64,000 nt of DNA from Diphasiastrum complanatum (lineage: Eukaryota > Streptophyta > Lycopodiopsida > Lycopodiales > Lycopodiaceae): NCBI GenBank assembly GCA_029204225.1, contig CM055100.1, positions 18,588,244 to 18,652,243 of the forward strand, given 5' to 3'. The translations under genes and the position numbers were made by a program. Of the stretch, positions 34,866 through 47,301 are shown one piece after another (the stretch's first letter is position 1; each line of letters begins with the position of its first letter). Under the pieces are notes generated by a model. It saw nothing but the letters and a program-made list of their open reading frames with translations, did no database searches and was not told where the DNA came from.

Positions 34866-34950
34866 CACATCGAAGTGCCCAACACATCGAAGTACCCGAC
34901 ACATCGAAGGTGCCGAACATCGAAGTGCCCGACACATCAAAGGTGCCCGA
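34866..34950. repeat. Short minisatellite, five units of 15-18 bases
   Basis: Units of CACATCGAAGTGCCCGA-like sequence at 34866-34882, 34883-34899, 34900-34917, 34918-34932 and 34933-34950. They lie in a plus-strand open frame (34826-35056) that repeats IEVPDTSKVP. Whether this is translated is unknown. Confidence 0.8.
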
Positions 34951-36247
34951 CTTATTGACTTTCTCATCAGGAGAAAAGTCGATCCATGAACTGTTAGACG
35001 ACTTCAAGTACATCAATGGCAGTCCACCTAACCTATATATATATATTTACAGTTAGAAAAGACGGCCATCTAATGCATAACGACTACTGTAAATTAAGTA
35101 GTTAGATTTTATGTTCCCAATGCACTGAGTGTTGGAAAGTGGTGTATAGAAGATAGGTCTAGCTCGAAAAGAAAAATGAATAAAAATAATTTGTGTGTCT
35201 AGAAAGAAAACTTTTCGTGCATGGAGAAATAAACTATCTTTATCTTTCCAATGCATGACTACGTCTATCAATTTCAAACAAGACAATACTGATAGAAATC
35301 ACGTTTGATCTTATAGTAACTAGCTTTAAAATCTCCAGTACTACAGTGATTACGTAGCCAAACAATTAAGCATCGAAAATTATCAGACAAATAATTAGTC
35401 GTGAAAGATATACAAAAATGCATACATTATGAGACGAAAGCTAAACACAATAAAGAATAGTATTGATTCCGTATGAAAACGTAACAGAGGTAAATGAGTA
35501 CAATAAGTTGCGGATCGAAGTCGCGTACTCTATGCTATCTTTGAGTGGATAAAATGAAAGTCTAAATTAATGCGCAATGTTGATAAGCAGTAACGCAATA
35601 GCAATCTCTAAAACAACTCCAAGAAGTGAGCTAGAATGCTTAGGAGTGTTCAAGCTTCGCAGGCTTGAGAGAGAGAGCTAATTATTCAAATGCTTCTTTT
35701 GATAATGATTCTAGATCATTCCAAATTGTTCTGATTGTTCAAACTATATGAATATGAACAACTATTTATACTAAGAAATTAGGTCATCAATTGCGATCGC
35801 CAGTTGGTCAGTTGGTTGGTGATCCGTTGGCATCCATTTGGTCCTTGTCATTGATTGCTGATAAGCGATAAAATTGGCCGTAAACGTTCCGTCTGCATAA
35901 ATGAACCAAAACTGTAGCTTTGTAGAAATGAACTAAAACAACTATAGGCGACACTGTTGGATTTTTGTGCTCTTAAATCTCATTTAGGGTTGTCCCACAC
36001 TTTGTCAGAGTCATTTCCTTAACATTTGAGGCTCTTTGGAAAAAGTGAAAAATGCAACACTGTAATTTACACGAGATTTTTGTCAGGCAAAAAATGCGAC
36101 ACTGTCGTAAACTTCGTGTAATTCTACAGACTGTGTAAAAACACTTGTAATCATGCAGACTGCGTAAACACACAGGAGAATTCGTAGAATTGGATTAAAC
36201 AATGGATGAAGATTAAAACCGATTAGTCGATTGGTAAGAAGGAGAAT
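34951..36247 (-). repeat. AT-rich tract including a copia 3' LTR
   Basis: The right end abuts a purine-rich AGATTAAGAGAGAG on the minus strand, followed by TGCTGGATTATTC, a probable LTR start at about 36247. A minus TATAAATAG box lies at 35762-35770. The left LTR limit is not found. No coding domain occurs in 34951-36260. TGCGACACTG-type words recur at about 35948, 36052 and 36090. Confidence 0.45.
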
Positions 36248-36263
36248 AATCCAGCACTCTCTC

Positions 36264-36605
36264 TTAATCTGAATCCTTGATTGCCTTGACCTTCAAACTT
36301 AGTTCTACACAAAATCTTCTGTGTGACTCCATACTTAATGCTTTAGTAAAAACATCTGCTGTCATATCTTGTGTTCTACAGTACTGCAATATGACCTCTT
36401 CGTTGAGAACTTTGCTTCTGACGAAATGGTACTTCAGTTCAATGTGCTTACTCCTAGAATGAAATCTAGGGTCGGCTGATAAAGCAATGGCACTTTGATT
36501 ATCACAAAATAATGTCGTCGGAGCATATTGATTTAGACCAATATCTGAGAGTAAGTTCCTCAACCAAATTGCTTCCTTTGTAGCTTGAGAGGCTGCGACT
36601 CTGAT
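36264..36605 (-). pseudogene. Copia RNase H, C-terminal part
   Basis: Minus strand: QATKEAIWLRNLLSDIG, LFCDNQSAIALSADPRFHSR and SKHIELKYHFVR, ending FTKALSMESH. Matches the standard copia C-terminus. The insert at 36606 separates it from the rest of RNase H. Confidence 0.85.
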
Positions 36606-36999
36606 TCAGCTTGTCCAGAACTGAGTAGCCAAACTAGTACTTTGTCTAATGGACCCTCCAAATTCACCTATAAAAGGGCTGAATTCGATTTCATTTCTCA
36701 CTTGTGCTAGCGAAGCTCTTGCCAATCTTCTCAGTATGTCATTCATCGTGATGTTCCGACCAAGACGGATATCATGATACTTTCTAGCACAGGCATGGTG
36801 GCTCAATGGATGAACCTTGCTGAGCCTCGGCGCACCGCAATGGGAATCCATGAGCATGCCTTTTCTGGATAAATAAATTTGGAGTTTATAACTTTTGCCT
36901 TTAGCACCTGGACCGAGGAAAAATCCAAGTTCTACATTACCTACTAGGGGGCTACCCACAAGGTGCACATCACTGAAGCCGCCCTTGAAGCCATAGGGA
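36606..36999 (+). mobile_element. About 390-base insert with promoter-like start
   Basis: Interrupts RNase H of the minus-strand copia between the ALSS and ATKEA regions. Bases 36614-36720 are clearly related to 63644-63750 in the same orientation. They include CACTTTGTCTAAT, CCCTCCAAATT, CTATAAAAG and TTCATTTCTCAC, so a TATA box followed by a leader. Downstream frames (MVAQWMNLAEPRRTAMG, HITEAALEAIGK) are broken and unrecognised. Nature unknown: a promoter piece of another repeat or of an old integrated element. Confidence 0.5.
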
Positions 37000-38175
37000 A
37001 GATAGAGCTATCGAAGGTTGTTTGCGACTGTTCCAAAAAATTGGACCATTGTTGAGGAAGAATGTAAATCCGGAAGTAGATTTACGAGTGTCTACATCTC
37101 ATGCCCAACTCGCATCTGTGTAACCACTGAGTGAATTGATTTTGTCGTTGCCGACTGTTCCATAACAAATGCAAAAGTTCATAGTAGCTCGAAGATATCT
37201 CATGACTCTGGTAAGAGCCTTCCAATGTGTTATACCAGGATTAGTCATATACTGACTAAGAGAGCTGACTGCAAAAGCTATGTCTGGCCTGGTACATATC
37301 AAGGCGTACATAAGAGATCATGTAATAGAATGGTGAGGATACTCACGCATCTGCTGCTTCTCATGAATTGTTTAGGGACATTGGTCCTTTGACAATTTGA
37401 GTCCTGGTTCCATTGGTGAGTGAGATAATTTGCAATTCATCAGATTATATCTGACTAAAATGTTGTAGATGTACCTCTGTTGTGTAATGTAGACCAACTT
37501 CTGTTTTCTGTCTCTGTTGATTTGTATACCAAGGCAGAAATGAGCTTTTCCCAGATCAGTCATGTCAAACTTGGAAGATAGCATTGTCTTGGCTTCTTTT
37601 ATCAAACCGGTACTGTTGCTGAAAAGCAATGTATCATCCATGTACAAAGTAATAATGATAAAAGACTGTTGCACTACTTTGAAGTAAATGTTTGAATCTG
37701 AAGAGCTAGGTGTATAGTCGTGATCAATAAGGAAAGTATTGATCCTTTGAAACCATGCTCAAGCAGATTGCTTCAAGTCATAAAGTGCCTTATGGAGTTT
37801 ACACACATGATTGTGTTTACCCTCGATAATATAACCTTCAGATTGCATCATGTAAATGTCTTCTTCGATAACTCCATTGAGATATGTTGTCTGTACATCC
37901 ATTTGATGTATTTCCAAATCTGCTGTAGCGGCAAATGATAACAAAAGTCGAATAGAAGAATGCTTGACTAGTGGACTGAAGGTCTCAGTGTAATCGACGT
38001 TGTATACCTGAGAACAATCTCTGACTACTAGTCGTGCTTTTCTTCTGTTGATGCTTCCATCTGCGTTGTACTTGACTTTGAAAATCCATTTGCAATCAAC
38101 TACGTTTCTACTGGTAGGTAATTTGATGATCGTCCACATATGGTTCTTGATAAGAGATGAATACTCTTTATCCAA
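37000..38175 (-). pseudogene. Copia RT and RNase H, N-terminal part
   Basis: Minus strand: MWTIIKLPTSRNVVDCKWIF, ARLVVRDCSQ, ETFSPLVKHSSI, HQMDVQTTYLNG, the catalytic YMDDTLLFS (about 37630), TDLGKAHFCLGIQI and TRPDIAFAVSSLSQYM, then YTDASWA and TRKSTSGFTFFL. Frameshifts separate the blocks at about 37360, 37690 and 37760. Confidence 0.85.
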
Positions 38176-39430
38176 AGCTTCTTTCCAAAGATCTGAATCA
38201 GACTGATTGAGTGCCTCTTGGACAAACGTTGGTTCCTGAACAAGGTAAGCTACAGACTCGTCGATATACCGGTTAGGTGGTCTGCTGGTTCTTGAAAATC
38301 TTTTGGATAATGCATGAAGTTGATTATTTCCATCATACTGTAGTTGCTGATCTGCAACATCATCATATTCTTATTTGTTGTTGATTTGTTGTTCGTCAAG
38401 AGTAGAGGAGCTTGGACCTTTAATAGAAATAGTCGACTGAGAAACTAGAAAGTTCAAAGCGTCAGAAGAATCTGATAGGTCGGCTATATGGAAACTACCC
38501 TTTCCTTTGAGGTCTTGAAACTGCTAGTGAATATCTTCGACTCGATGGGATCGAAAAACTTATAGGCTTGATCCGAAGTAGTGTAGTTGATGAAAACACA
38601 TTTGATACTCTGGAAGTCGAGCTTCTTCCTGAGATCACGAGAAATCTGTGCAAAAGCAGTACATCCAAAAACTCATAGGTTTGATAAAGAAGGTTTGGTA
38701 TTTGTCCAAACTTCGAATGGTGTTTTGTCTGAAAGGCCTTTAATAGAACATTTTTTCTGAATATAGATTGATTTTGAAACAACTTCAGCCCAGAAGTACT
38801 TTGGAAGTGTCGCATGTAATAACATGCACTTTGCCTATTCAACTAAGGTTCTGTTCTTTCTTTCAGAAAGACCATTTGACTGAGGCGAATAGGAGGTGAT
38901 GTATTGTTGCTCAATGTCATTGTTAAGGAAATACTCCTTGAATTCGGTGGAGATGTATTGTCCCCCGTTATCTAACCTCAATGCTTTGATTGCCAGTTTG
39001 ATTCTCAGCACGCTCTTTGAATTGTCTGAATTTGATGAAAGCCTCTGACTTCTATTTAATGAAATAAATCGTTGTTCTTCTGGAGAATTCGTCAATAAAG
39101 ATAATGAAATACTTTGCATCTCGCAATGAAGGAGTTTGCATAGGTCCACATATATCTGTGTGAACAACATCTAACAGACCTTTTGCTGCATGCATATGAT
39201 TTGATCTAAAAGGAATTCTAGCCTGCTTTCCAAAGATGCAGCTATGACAGACAGGGAGATCGACCTTACCAGAAGGATAGTCGAGATCAATAACCATGGA
39301 TTGTCTGGACATGTTCAAAATAGATGCATGATTCAAGTGTCCTAAGCGATAATGCCATAGTAATGTTTTATTGACTAGAACAGAGGTTTTCAAGACTTGA
39401 CTAGACTCATAATAAAAGTGTGCCAATCTA
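38176..39430 (-). pseudogene. Copia integrase region
   Basis: Minus strand: LLWHYRLGHLNHASILNM and CHSCIFGKQ (zinc region), VHTDICGPM, FIDEFSRRT, then after a frameshift LDNGGQYISTEF, SPQSNGLSERKNR and a shifted C-terminal part ending about 38495. D, D and E of the catalytic triad can be located but lie in different frames. 38176-38494 is the divergent linker to RT. Confidence 0.8.
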
Positions 39431-39479
39431 TATAAGTAACCCTGTCTCTTTCCGAGTGCAAGGATCTTATCATCCTATC

Positions 39480-40640
39480 AATAATTCTGCATTAATCAGA
39501 TTTGAATTCTACCTTATGACCTAAATATGTAATTCTACTTACTGATAACAGATTTGTAGAGAGTTTAGGAACATATAAGGCTTTTGATAGTAATTTGAAT
39601 TGATCATGCTGGAATCGTAATCTTATAGTACCTTCACCTTCAATGGTGTGAGTACTATTGTCACCAAGGTGAACAAATTTCTTCGTGTTGTAAGGCGTGT
39701 AGGAGTTGAAAATCTCACGTTGATTGGTCATAAGTTGAGTTGCTCCAGAATCTAGAAACCATGTATCATCCAAGAATGTGCTTTGATCTTTGACCATGAA
39801 TGTGCCTTCATCCACTTCAACCTGGGGGGAGGATGTAACTGTGTTTTCTTGTTGATTAGGTTGTTTGGCTGCGTTCTTCGCTTGGAGAATTTGGCAATCC
39901 TTGATCTCATGGTTATTGCGCTTGCAATATCTACAAAACATCTTCTTCTTCGATTGTGGATCTGACGATTGTGCTTGACTCTGAGTCTGTTTTTGATTCG
40001 TTGCAGCCTTCTTGGAGCTTTTTGGCTTCTGTCGCTTCGAGCATTTGTTGACATATAGAGCCTGAGAGGAGGAAGTAGACGGAATGTCTTGACTTTTTCG
40101 ATTATCTTCTTGCAGCAACATAGTGATAACTCTAGTAAGAGTTAAATCTGAGTGTGTCGATATGGTCATCACCCAGTTCTCATATGTAGAGGGCAAGCTT
40201 GATAACAATGTCATAATTGTGTCTTGATCATCTATGACTGATCTGACAGTGGCCATCTGTTGCAAGAGATTCTTAAACTAGTTAATTTGACTCTGAAGAG
40301 ATTCACCAGTATACATTTTGAATATAAATAATTTTCTTTGTAGATGTGAATAGTTACATCCCTCACATCATATAGTGAGTTCAAGATGTCCCAAACGTCT
40401 TTTGATGTTTTAGCTTCAACTATGTGTCCAATCTGTGTATCTGATATATTGAGGATAATAAGCGCGAAATCTTTACCGTCCTTCAATTTCCACTTTGAGT
40501 CGTCATCTTTAGGTTTTACTTCTGTACCTGTAACAACATCCCATAGTTCGTTGGCGATTAACAAGGTCTTCATCTTAAATTTCTACAAATAATAATTGGA
40601 TCCATTCAGCTTGTCTGTGATAAGACCGACTTTACTTTGA
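39480..40640 (-). pseudogene. Copia gag and protease
   Basis: Minus strand: KLNGSNYYL, a stop, and KFKMKTLLIANELWDVVTG (UBN2-type gag), a frameshift near 40265, a CCHC knuckle CRYCKRNNHEIKDC, the protease WFLDSGATQLMTNQREIF and KALYVPKLSTNLLSVS. Related to, but distinct from, the young copia at 16773. Confidence 0.8.
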
Positions 40641-40802
40641 GAATCCATCTGGAACTTAGTCTGGCGATTTGTATCGACGACCCTAAGATGTGGTAATGCC
40701 AACAATAAGAAATCAATTCTTTGATACCGAAAGGTTGAAAAGAACTGAAGAGTATGATATCAATTTGATATCATGAAAGATATCAAGTATTAGAGCTTTC
40801 GT

Positions 40803-42215
40803 TAAAAGAGGATATCAAAAGGAATGCTTTCTCCTACAGCTCATGATCAGATCCACAAGCTCTGTACACAAAGAAAAATTAGAAGTTTAGATCCAATAGA
40901 TCTACAAAGTCAGACTACATTGGATTTGCTACACATGATTAAGATGAATGTTACCAATGAACTTTTCAAGGAGATTGGTAAGTGCACATCATCTTTGGAG
41001 GCTTGAGAAGCTTTGAAGAAGCTTTATGAATTTAAGTCTACATCAAGAGTGCTTAGTCTTAGGAGACAAATATTTCAAAGTTTGCAAAAGAAGGAAGAGA
41101 GTACTCATGCTTTTGTTTTGAGGATTAAAGCATTCAATGATGAGTTAGCATGTATTGATGAAAGCATTAAGGAGGTAGAACTTGTTCAAGTTATACTTAA
41201 TGGCTTGTTAGTTGATCATTCTAATCTTGCTCAAAGTTTTGCTATTCAAAATACTTTGCCAAGTATTGTGAATTTGCAAGAGATTTTGGTGAATGAGGAG
41301 TTTAGGCTTCAATCAAGAGGAGGCGTATCTACATCAACATCTCATTATGAAGAGGAGGCTATGTTCATCAAAGGCAAGTTCAAGGGCAAAGACAAAGACA
41401 ATTGGTCAAAAGGACAAGATCAAGGTGAGACTTCCTCTTTTTGCAAGAAGAAAGATAACTCTAAGTTGAAATGCTTTTATTGCCACATCAAAGGGCATTT
41501 TGCAAATGAATGTTTCAAGAAGCAAAGAGATGGAGGTAGCAAGCAAATCAACTTTACTACTAGTGATGAGGATCTAGGTGGTGGTGATTCTCTTTTGATG
41601 TGTTCTTCAAGTCTAATATCAAGTGAAGGTGACAAAGATTCATGGTGGACTAATAGTAAAGCTAGTTCACACATGACTAGTCACAAGAAGTTCTTTACTT
41701 CTTTGGTCACTTATGATGGAGCCCCGAAAGCAATTTACAGGGCCAACGGTGGTGAGTGTGTGATTGGAGGTATTGGTTCAATTCCTATTTGTCTCTCTAC
41801 TAATAGGAAAGCAAGACTTGATGGTGTTCTTTACATTCCTTCACTTTCAAAGAATTTTTTAAGTGTTGGTCAAATGATATAGAAATGATACATGGTAAAG
41901 TTTGGTGGTGATGTTTGTTAGATTACAAATGAAGAAATCTTGGTTGCTAGGGGCAATAGACAAGGTAGACTTTTCAAGCTTGATGCTTTTGTTATGGCTG
42001 ACAAAAAGGATGGAATGGAAAAGGATATTGGTCTCAACTTTCCAAAGTTTCCTTTTGGCATCAATAAGATTGGTGGATCTTATGCAAAGTCTAACAAGCT
42101 TCCTTATGCTAGATCTAGGTCAAGATCTAATATGCTTCTTGGAGATGTTCATCTTTGTGCTAACTTGGCTAGTCTTGAGAACAATGATGGTGTTTGGAAT
42201 ATGGGCCCAAAGAGG
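40803..42215 (+). pseudogene. Copia gag and protease, plus strand
   Basis: Gag: LLHMIKMNVTNELFKEIGK, a TGA at 41004-41006 where relatives have Trp, then LYEFKSTSRVLSLRRQIF and ESTHAFVLRIKAFND. Knuckle CFYCHIKGHFANEC at about 41470-41515. The protease reads WWTNSKASSHMT in place of WYxDSGASxHMT, so the catalytic Asp is lost. It ends near 42200 after ILVARGNRQGRLFKLDA, before integrase. The gag resembles that of the minus-strand element at 42931-46143. Confidence 0.8.
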
Positions 42216-42930
42216 GCCCTATAAGAAATGCCATGTAGGAGAGAGAAAAATAACTATAAAGTAATTATAATATCATTTTCTAACTTCTTTACGCATCTGC
42301 TCGCACTACTTTCCATGTAAATGATTGCACCTTAGTTTAGTCACATCATACTTCACTGGTGCTTAACCATAGTTAAAATATAATTTTTCAAAATGTTGAG
42401 ATATTATATTCCCTCCCGATAGTTGGGAACACTCAAAAATTTGAACTAGGAGTGACATTTCTGAAAAAAAAAAACCTACGCCATCTCTATCTCCAAGGTC
42501 AAAAACAAGTGTTTAGCGCCATCTCTATCTCCAGCAGAGTCGTTTAGTGCCATCTCCAGCTTTGTTATTGTCATTGTGTTGTTTGTTACTATACTACTAT
42601 ATTGATGACAAAGCTTTATAATCTTCATGTGGATATGTCACCAGAATATGCTCCGCTCAGGACAAAAAATTCAAAGCAACCCAAATTGTCAACTTCCGAT
42701 ATGGTCCGATACAGGGAGGAAAAGCTAAAGCATGCAGATTTATGGTTATCAGGAACATTGTATCCTATTGATCCATGTTCATTACAACATCCAGATTTTC
42801 ATTCGGTGACTCTTCGGTGGGGGCGGGAGCCGCGGCCACTTGTGAGGGACCACCCTCATCTCGGCTAAGCATACTTTGCAGTTCTGCTTTTTGCTCGAGT
42901 TAATGATTCATATAAATTCTTAACATAATC
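42216..42930. other. Spacer with an unrecognised small ORF
   Basis: The word GCCATCTCTATCTCCA recurs at about 42480, 42520 and (shortened) 42550. The plus frame 42602-42868 has 88 codons with no recognised domain; it could be a repeat remnant. Nothing else was identified. Confidence 0.35.
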
Positions 42931-44970
42931 TCACGAGCTTTCACCACTATCTGACCCAGACATGATTACTACATTCATAAACATACAATACATTACAAAA
43001 ACTAGTATAGCTTTTCTTGAACTTTGAGATCCAAAAAATTCAATGAAGCAAGATAACATATCAAGCAAAGGAAGAGAAGCGGATATGAATGTGTTGTAGT
43101 AGATACAACAAGAAAGATGCCCCTCTTTGCCATGTAAGGTGAGCCATAAACACTCGGCCATGCATCTTGAAGATCTTCTTGAAATCATATGAAGAAGAGA
43201 CTCCTCCTCACACCTCAGCCCCATCATAACTTGAATACCTTCAAAAGAGATAATTTGTGATGCTTCTTGAGAAGCCTTGATCTTGGCCACTTCCAAGATT
43301 GAATCTTCATGCAATATGACATCTCTATTCACAATCACTTTTGAAATAGAGAGTGTAAAGACACTAAAGGCCTCCTTGATGGATGAGTATCCAATCATGA
43401 TCCATGAGCTTGGATCATCCTTCCTCCTTGTTTCCAAGGGAATATGTGCAAAGCAAGCACTACCAAGTTCACTAAGGTGATCAACCTTAGGCTTCATCTT
43501 GAATAAAACTTCATATGGTGCTATTCCTTCAAAAGCTCCAATACTCCTCAAAGCTTTGATCTTCAATGATAATTGCTTCTCAACATATGCTTTGAATGAT
43601 AAGGAGTAATCATACACCATAATACTTGAAGAGAGAATATATGTGCATCTTGTGTGATCATCCTCCTTTGAGATATTGGACATATAAGAAATATCAAGAG
43701 AGTTTGCACTCTCTCTTGGATCCAATTTGTAGATGCCTTCAAATCTTGATCCATATGCAAAGATCTCACCATCCTTCTTGATCACACAATTGTCAATATT
43801 GAAATTGACATCAAAGCCACTATCAAGAAGTTGGCCAACACTTAAGATGTTCTTTATAAGCATTGTTGAGAAAGAGATCTTTAGAAGATACAAGCTTCAA
43901 GAAAATAATCCCTAGTCCTTCAAGATTGCACTCATGCTTACTTGCAATGTATATGGTCTTCTTGACTCCATCATAAGGCATAATAGATGAAAAAGAGTGC
44001 TTGGAGCCACACATATGTGAAAATGCTCCACTATCAATATACCATGAGTCATCCTTGTTGAAGGTGGAAGAGGAGAAGCTTGATGCCATAAGAGATCCTT
44101 CTCCATCAATTGCAATATAGTCTTCTTTCTCATTGGTGATGTTGGCTTGATTGAGTTGATTCTTCTTCTTGAAGCAATTGGTGGCATAATGGCCTTTCTT
44201 GCCACAATAAAAGCACTTGATCTTCTTCTTCTTGAGATTTGAAGTAGAAGCATGAGAGGTATCCTCATCCTCTCCATCTTGGTCTTTAGCTTTGTCATTA
44301 CAAAAGTGATGGTGTTGCTTCTTACTCCTCTCTTTGTGCTTGGCAAATAGAACTTTGCCATCATCATGATTGAGTGATAGCTTGTCCATCCTCAAGAGTT
44401 TGTACTCTTGTCTTGATTCTTCATAAATAAGCACACTTTGAAGGGCCTCCAAACTTGGTAGCTCCTCTTAATGGCATAGGATTGGACAAGGTTGTCATAT
44501 TCATCTCTCAAGCCATTGAGAATGACTTGGACTAGCTCACTTTGATTGATTGAGTCACCAATACATGCAAGCTCCTATGAATATCCTTGACTCTCCAAAC
44601 ATAATTAGATGCACTCTCATCACTCTTTTGACTACTTTGGAAGATTTCTAAGAGTAAGGAGCCTAGAGGTTTTCTTAGCCTCATAGATAGACTTGGGACA
44701 ATCCCAAGCTTCCTTGGATGTAGAACAATCACCAATCTCCCTCAATATCTCATTAGAGACATTCATCTTAATGTAGTGGAGAGCCATCTTAGCTCTCTTC
44801 TTGTATTTTTGTACTTTTTGAAGGACTCGAGGCTCCTCCTCAATCCCAAGTAAAATGTCCATCACATCTTGGAGTGTCAAGATGGACTCCATCCTCAACT
44901 TCCATATTGAATAATTGAAAGTAGACAATCTCTCACTTGGTTGCAACAAGTATGAACTCATTGAGGTCAT
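42931..44970 (-). pseudogene. Copia gag-protease with truncated integrase, no RT
   Basis: Minus strand: FNYSIWKLRMESILTLQDVM (gag), IKMNVSNEILREIGDCSTSK, a knuckle CFYCGKKGHYATNC (about 44200), protease SWYIDSGAFSHMCGS (about 44010-44050), ILSVGQLLDSGFDVNF, then a deletion joining SFKAYVEKQLSLKIKALR to GIAPYEVLFKMKP. The integrase zinc region and most of the DDE core are missing. RT and RNase H are absent. Confidence 0.8.
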
Positions 44971-45423
44971 GTAAAGTGGAGATAAATAAAAGTGATGAAC
45001 AAAAAATGTTGCTTCTCTCTCACTATAGGACCCAATAATGGTTTGCTACCATCTCCTATGCAAGATCTTGCAACAAACTATGAGATGATTCTCACTAGCT
45101 ATCTCAATCTCTCCAAAACTAGATCTATATCACATCAAATGATGGAGTATGGGCAAAGATAGGATCAAACACTCTTAGCATGTGTGAAATACACTAAGAA
45201 ACCATTTTTTACTCAAATACAATGATATTGCATGAAACAAAATGGCTAAGATCTCAAAACAGTGCCTAGATCACATATAGATGAGTTTGGTAAGCATTCA
45301 ACTGTGATTTTGGGTCAAACAAGCAATCTCTTGACTAGGAAAATGGATCTTAACAATTTCTAGCTCAAGATTGATAAATAGTTTTCACTTAAATGGATCA
45401 AAATACATGGTAACCTTAGGTAG

Positions 45424-45435
45424 GCTCTGATACCA
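45424..45435 (-). promoter_or_regulatory. Primer binding site (initiator tRNA-Met)
   Basis: TGGTATCAGAGC on the minus strand directly follows the LTR end at 45436. The 44971-45423 leader holds no gene. Confidence 0.92.
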
Positions 45436-46143
45436 TGTTGATTTCACACGTGTGGACTGTCCACAACATGTACTTGTGATCTCCTAAGGTGTGTTGATGC
45501 ACCAAGATCAAGACTAGATTGAGATTCAAGATCTATCTTTGATTCTATGGCAAAAACACACTACTACATGCATTCAATCACTTCCAACTCTCACTCACAC
45601 ATGTGAGAAGTTTTCCAAAAATAATCTAAGTAAAAACAAGCTGCCCTCCTCAAGTAGAGAGATAAAATCATCATGGGCTCTTGGGTAGAGAGAGAAAGCT
45701 AGAAAACCAATTACTCACAAAATCCACTCAATCTCAAAATCAATTAGATCCAAATGAGAAGTACAATGATACTAATAGATCCATGAGCTACCACAATACT
45801 CAATCATGATTGGACCACACTTTTGCGACCTCTTAATCCTATTGGACCATTGATCCATTCACCTCTAAATCCTATTGGACCTCTTGAACTTCACCAAACA
45901 AAAGCATTACACTCGTCTACACTCTAATTGGCTCGAGTTTGGCCTCCTACTCTATTTTGACTCAATAGTGGCATTACAATTGGAAATGGATAATTTGCCA
46001 TCTATGCCAAATAGACCCTATCAACATCCTACACCTAGATGCTTGAGACAAAAAATATAAGACTCCTATATCTAACATTTTTAATTTAATTCACAATTCT
46101 CCACACGTGGGAACATCCTCCACACATGTGAGATTCACTAACA
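45436..46143 (-). repeat. 5' LTR of the minus-strand copia
   Basis: About 708 bases with plus-strand ends TGTTGATTTCACACGTG and GAGATTCACTAACA. The right end is set by TG/CA symmetry and is less certain. Words close to CACACGTGTGGA occur near both ends. No second copy was found on the left, so the 3' LTR is lost. Confidence 0.7.
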
Positions 46144-46195
46144 AACTTCTTTCATAAAAATACCAAGCTAGATTTTTGCCAATTTCTCACAATAT

Positions 46196-46590
46196 GTGAT
46201 CCAACTTAATGCAAGAAAACGATGTGTGTTTGAAGGAAAATATATTGTTGAATTGGATACACACGATGAACCACCACCCAATTTTGGCGATGTTTTGGAA
46301 GAACATGAGCCACTCATCCAAACTCCAAATGATGTCGAAATGATGGGAGAAGAAGGTACAAATGGAAATGATGAGATTCTACGAACGTACAAGACCAAAT
46401 TGGGGGTAGTTTGAGGGCCCCACATTTGGATGAGATAGAATTAGAAGAAGAGGACATTGAATATGAGGGTAGCTCACATCATCAAAGAGACATAATCGGA
46501 AATTTACGATTATACCTAGACCTAGATTCAGATGACTGTCAAGACTTGTGTGATGACGAGAATGACGTAAATGATGAGAATGATCTATGA
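46196..46590 (+). pseudogene. Acidic unknown ORF fragment
   Basis: The frame reads KRCVFEGKYIVELDTHDEPP and FGDVLEEHEPLIQ; after a frameshift near 46412 an acidic run LDEIELEEEDIEYEG continues to DENDVNDENDL and a stop. It could be the C-terminal end of a transposase (CACTA-type tails are often acidic), but no diagnostic motif is present. Confidence 0.35.
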
Positions 46591-46936
46591 TTATTAATAC
46601 TTAAATTCACTTGCAGTCATGTTTTTTTTTATATTCATCGCAATACTTTTTATGTATACTTTTATAGATAGAGTTGAATGTGATAATTATAATACCCGAA
46701 CCTTGCGGTTATGTCCTATTTCATAATGTCACCACATATTCCCTCCCTGCGGCATGTAGGTCTTTCCATGCAAGTTGGAAAGATTAGAACCTCGCCTTTA
46801 ATGGGAGAAAAGTAAGTGCTACACACCTTCCTAGGATTGGGAATTTTAATTATCTACATTTCACCTTTGCATATCAGCTAATTGCTAGTGTATGCGGTAT
46901 AATATGATATTGCTTTGAACAAAATGAAAATGATGA

Positions 46937-46938
<2 letters not shown>

Positions 46939-46972
<34 letters not shown>
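46939..46972. repeat. (AC)n microsatellite
   Basis: About 16 AC units, followed by short CT runs to 47015. Confidence 0.95.
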
Positions 46973-46973
<1 letters not shown>

Positions 46974-47182
46974 CTTCTCTTTCTCTCTCCTTTTTTTTTC
47001 TCTCTCTCTCTCTCACACATTATAAATTTAACAATCTATTACTACCCAACACTATCTATATCTATTTGTCTATTAACCTAAATTACAGATCAATGCAAAA
47101 TTCAAAACACATACACATCCTCTCAAACACACACATACACTATCTTAAATAATTCTAACAATCTATTATAAACACTATCACA

Positions 47183-47301
<119 letters not shown>

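Larger units (their letters stand above)
36248..40640 (-). mobile_element. Decayed Ty1/copia element, internally interrupted
   Basis: Minus-strand order gag, protease, integrase, RT, RNase H runs from about 40640 down to 36264. The element is broken by many frameshifts and by a roughly 390-base foreign insert in RNase H. A primer-site-like GGTATCAAAG sits on the minus strand at about 40716-40725; the 5' LTR beyond it is cut off by a plus-strand copia at 40800. Confidence 0.8.

Noticed and set aside
36606-36999. Endogenous pararetrovirus promoter at 36.6 kb
   Set aside because: A TATA box and leader alone are not specific; no RT, movement or coat motif could be recognised, so it is left as an unknown repeat.
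46196-46590. Firm assignment of the acidic ORF to a CACTA transposase
   Set aside because: Only the acidic tail suggests it; no TNP2 or DUF4216 motif and no CACTA ends were found.
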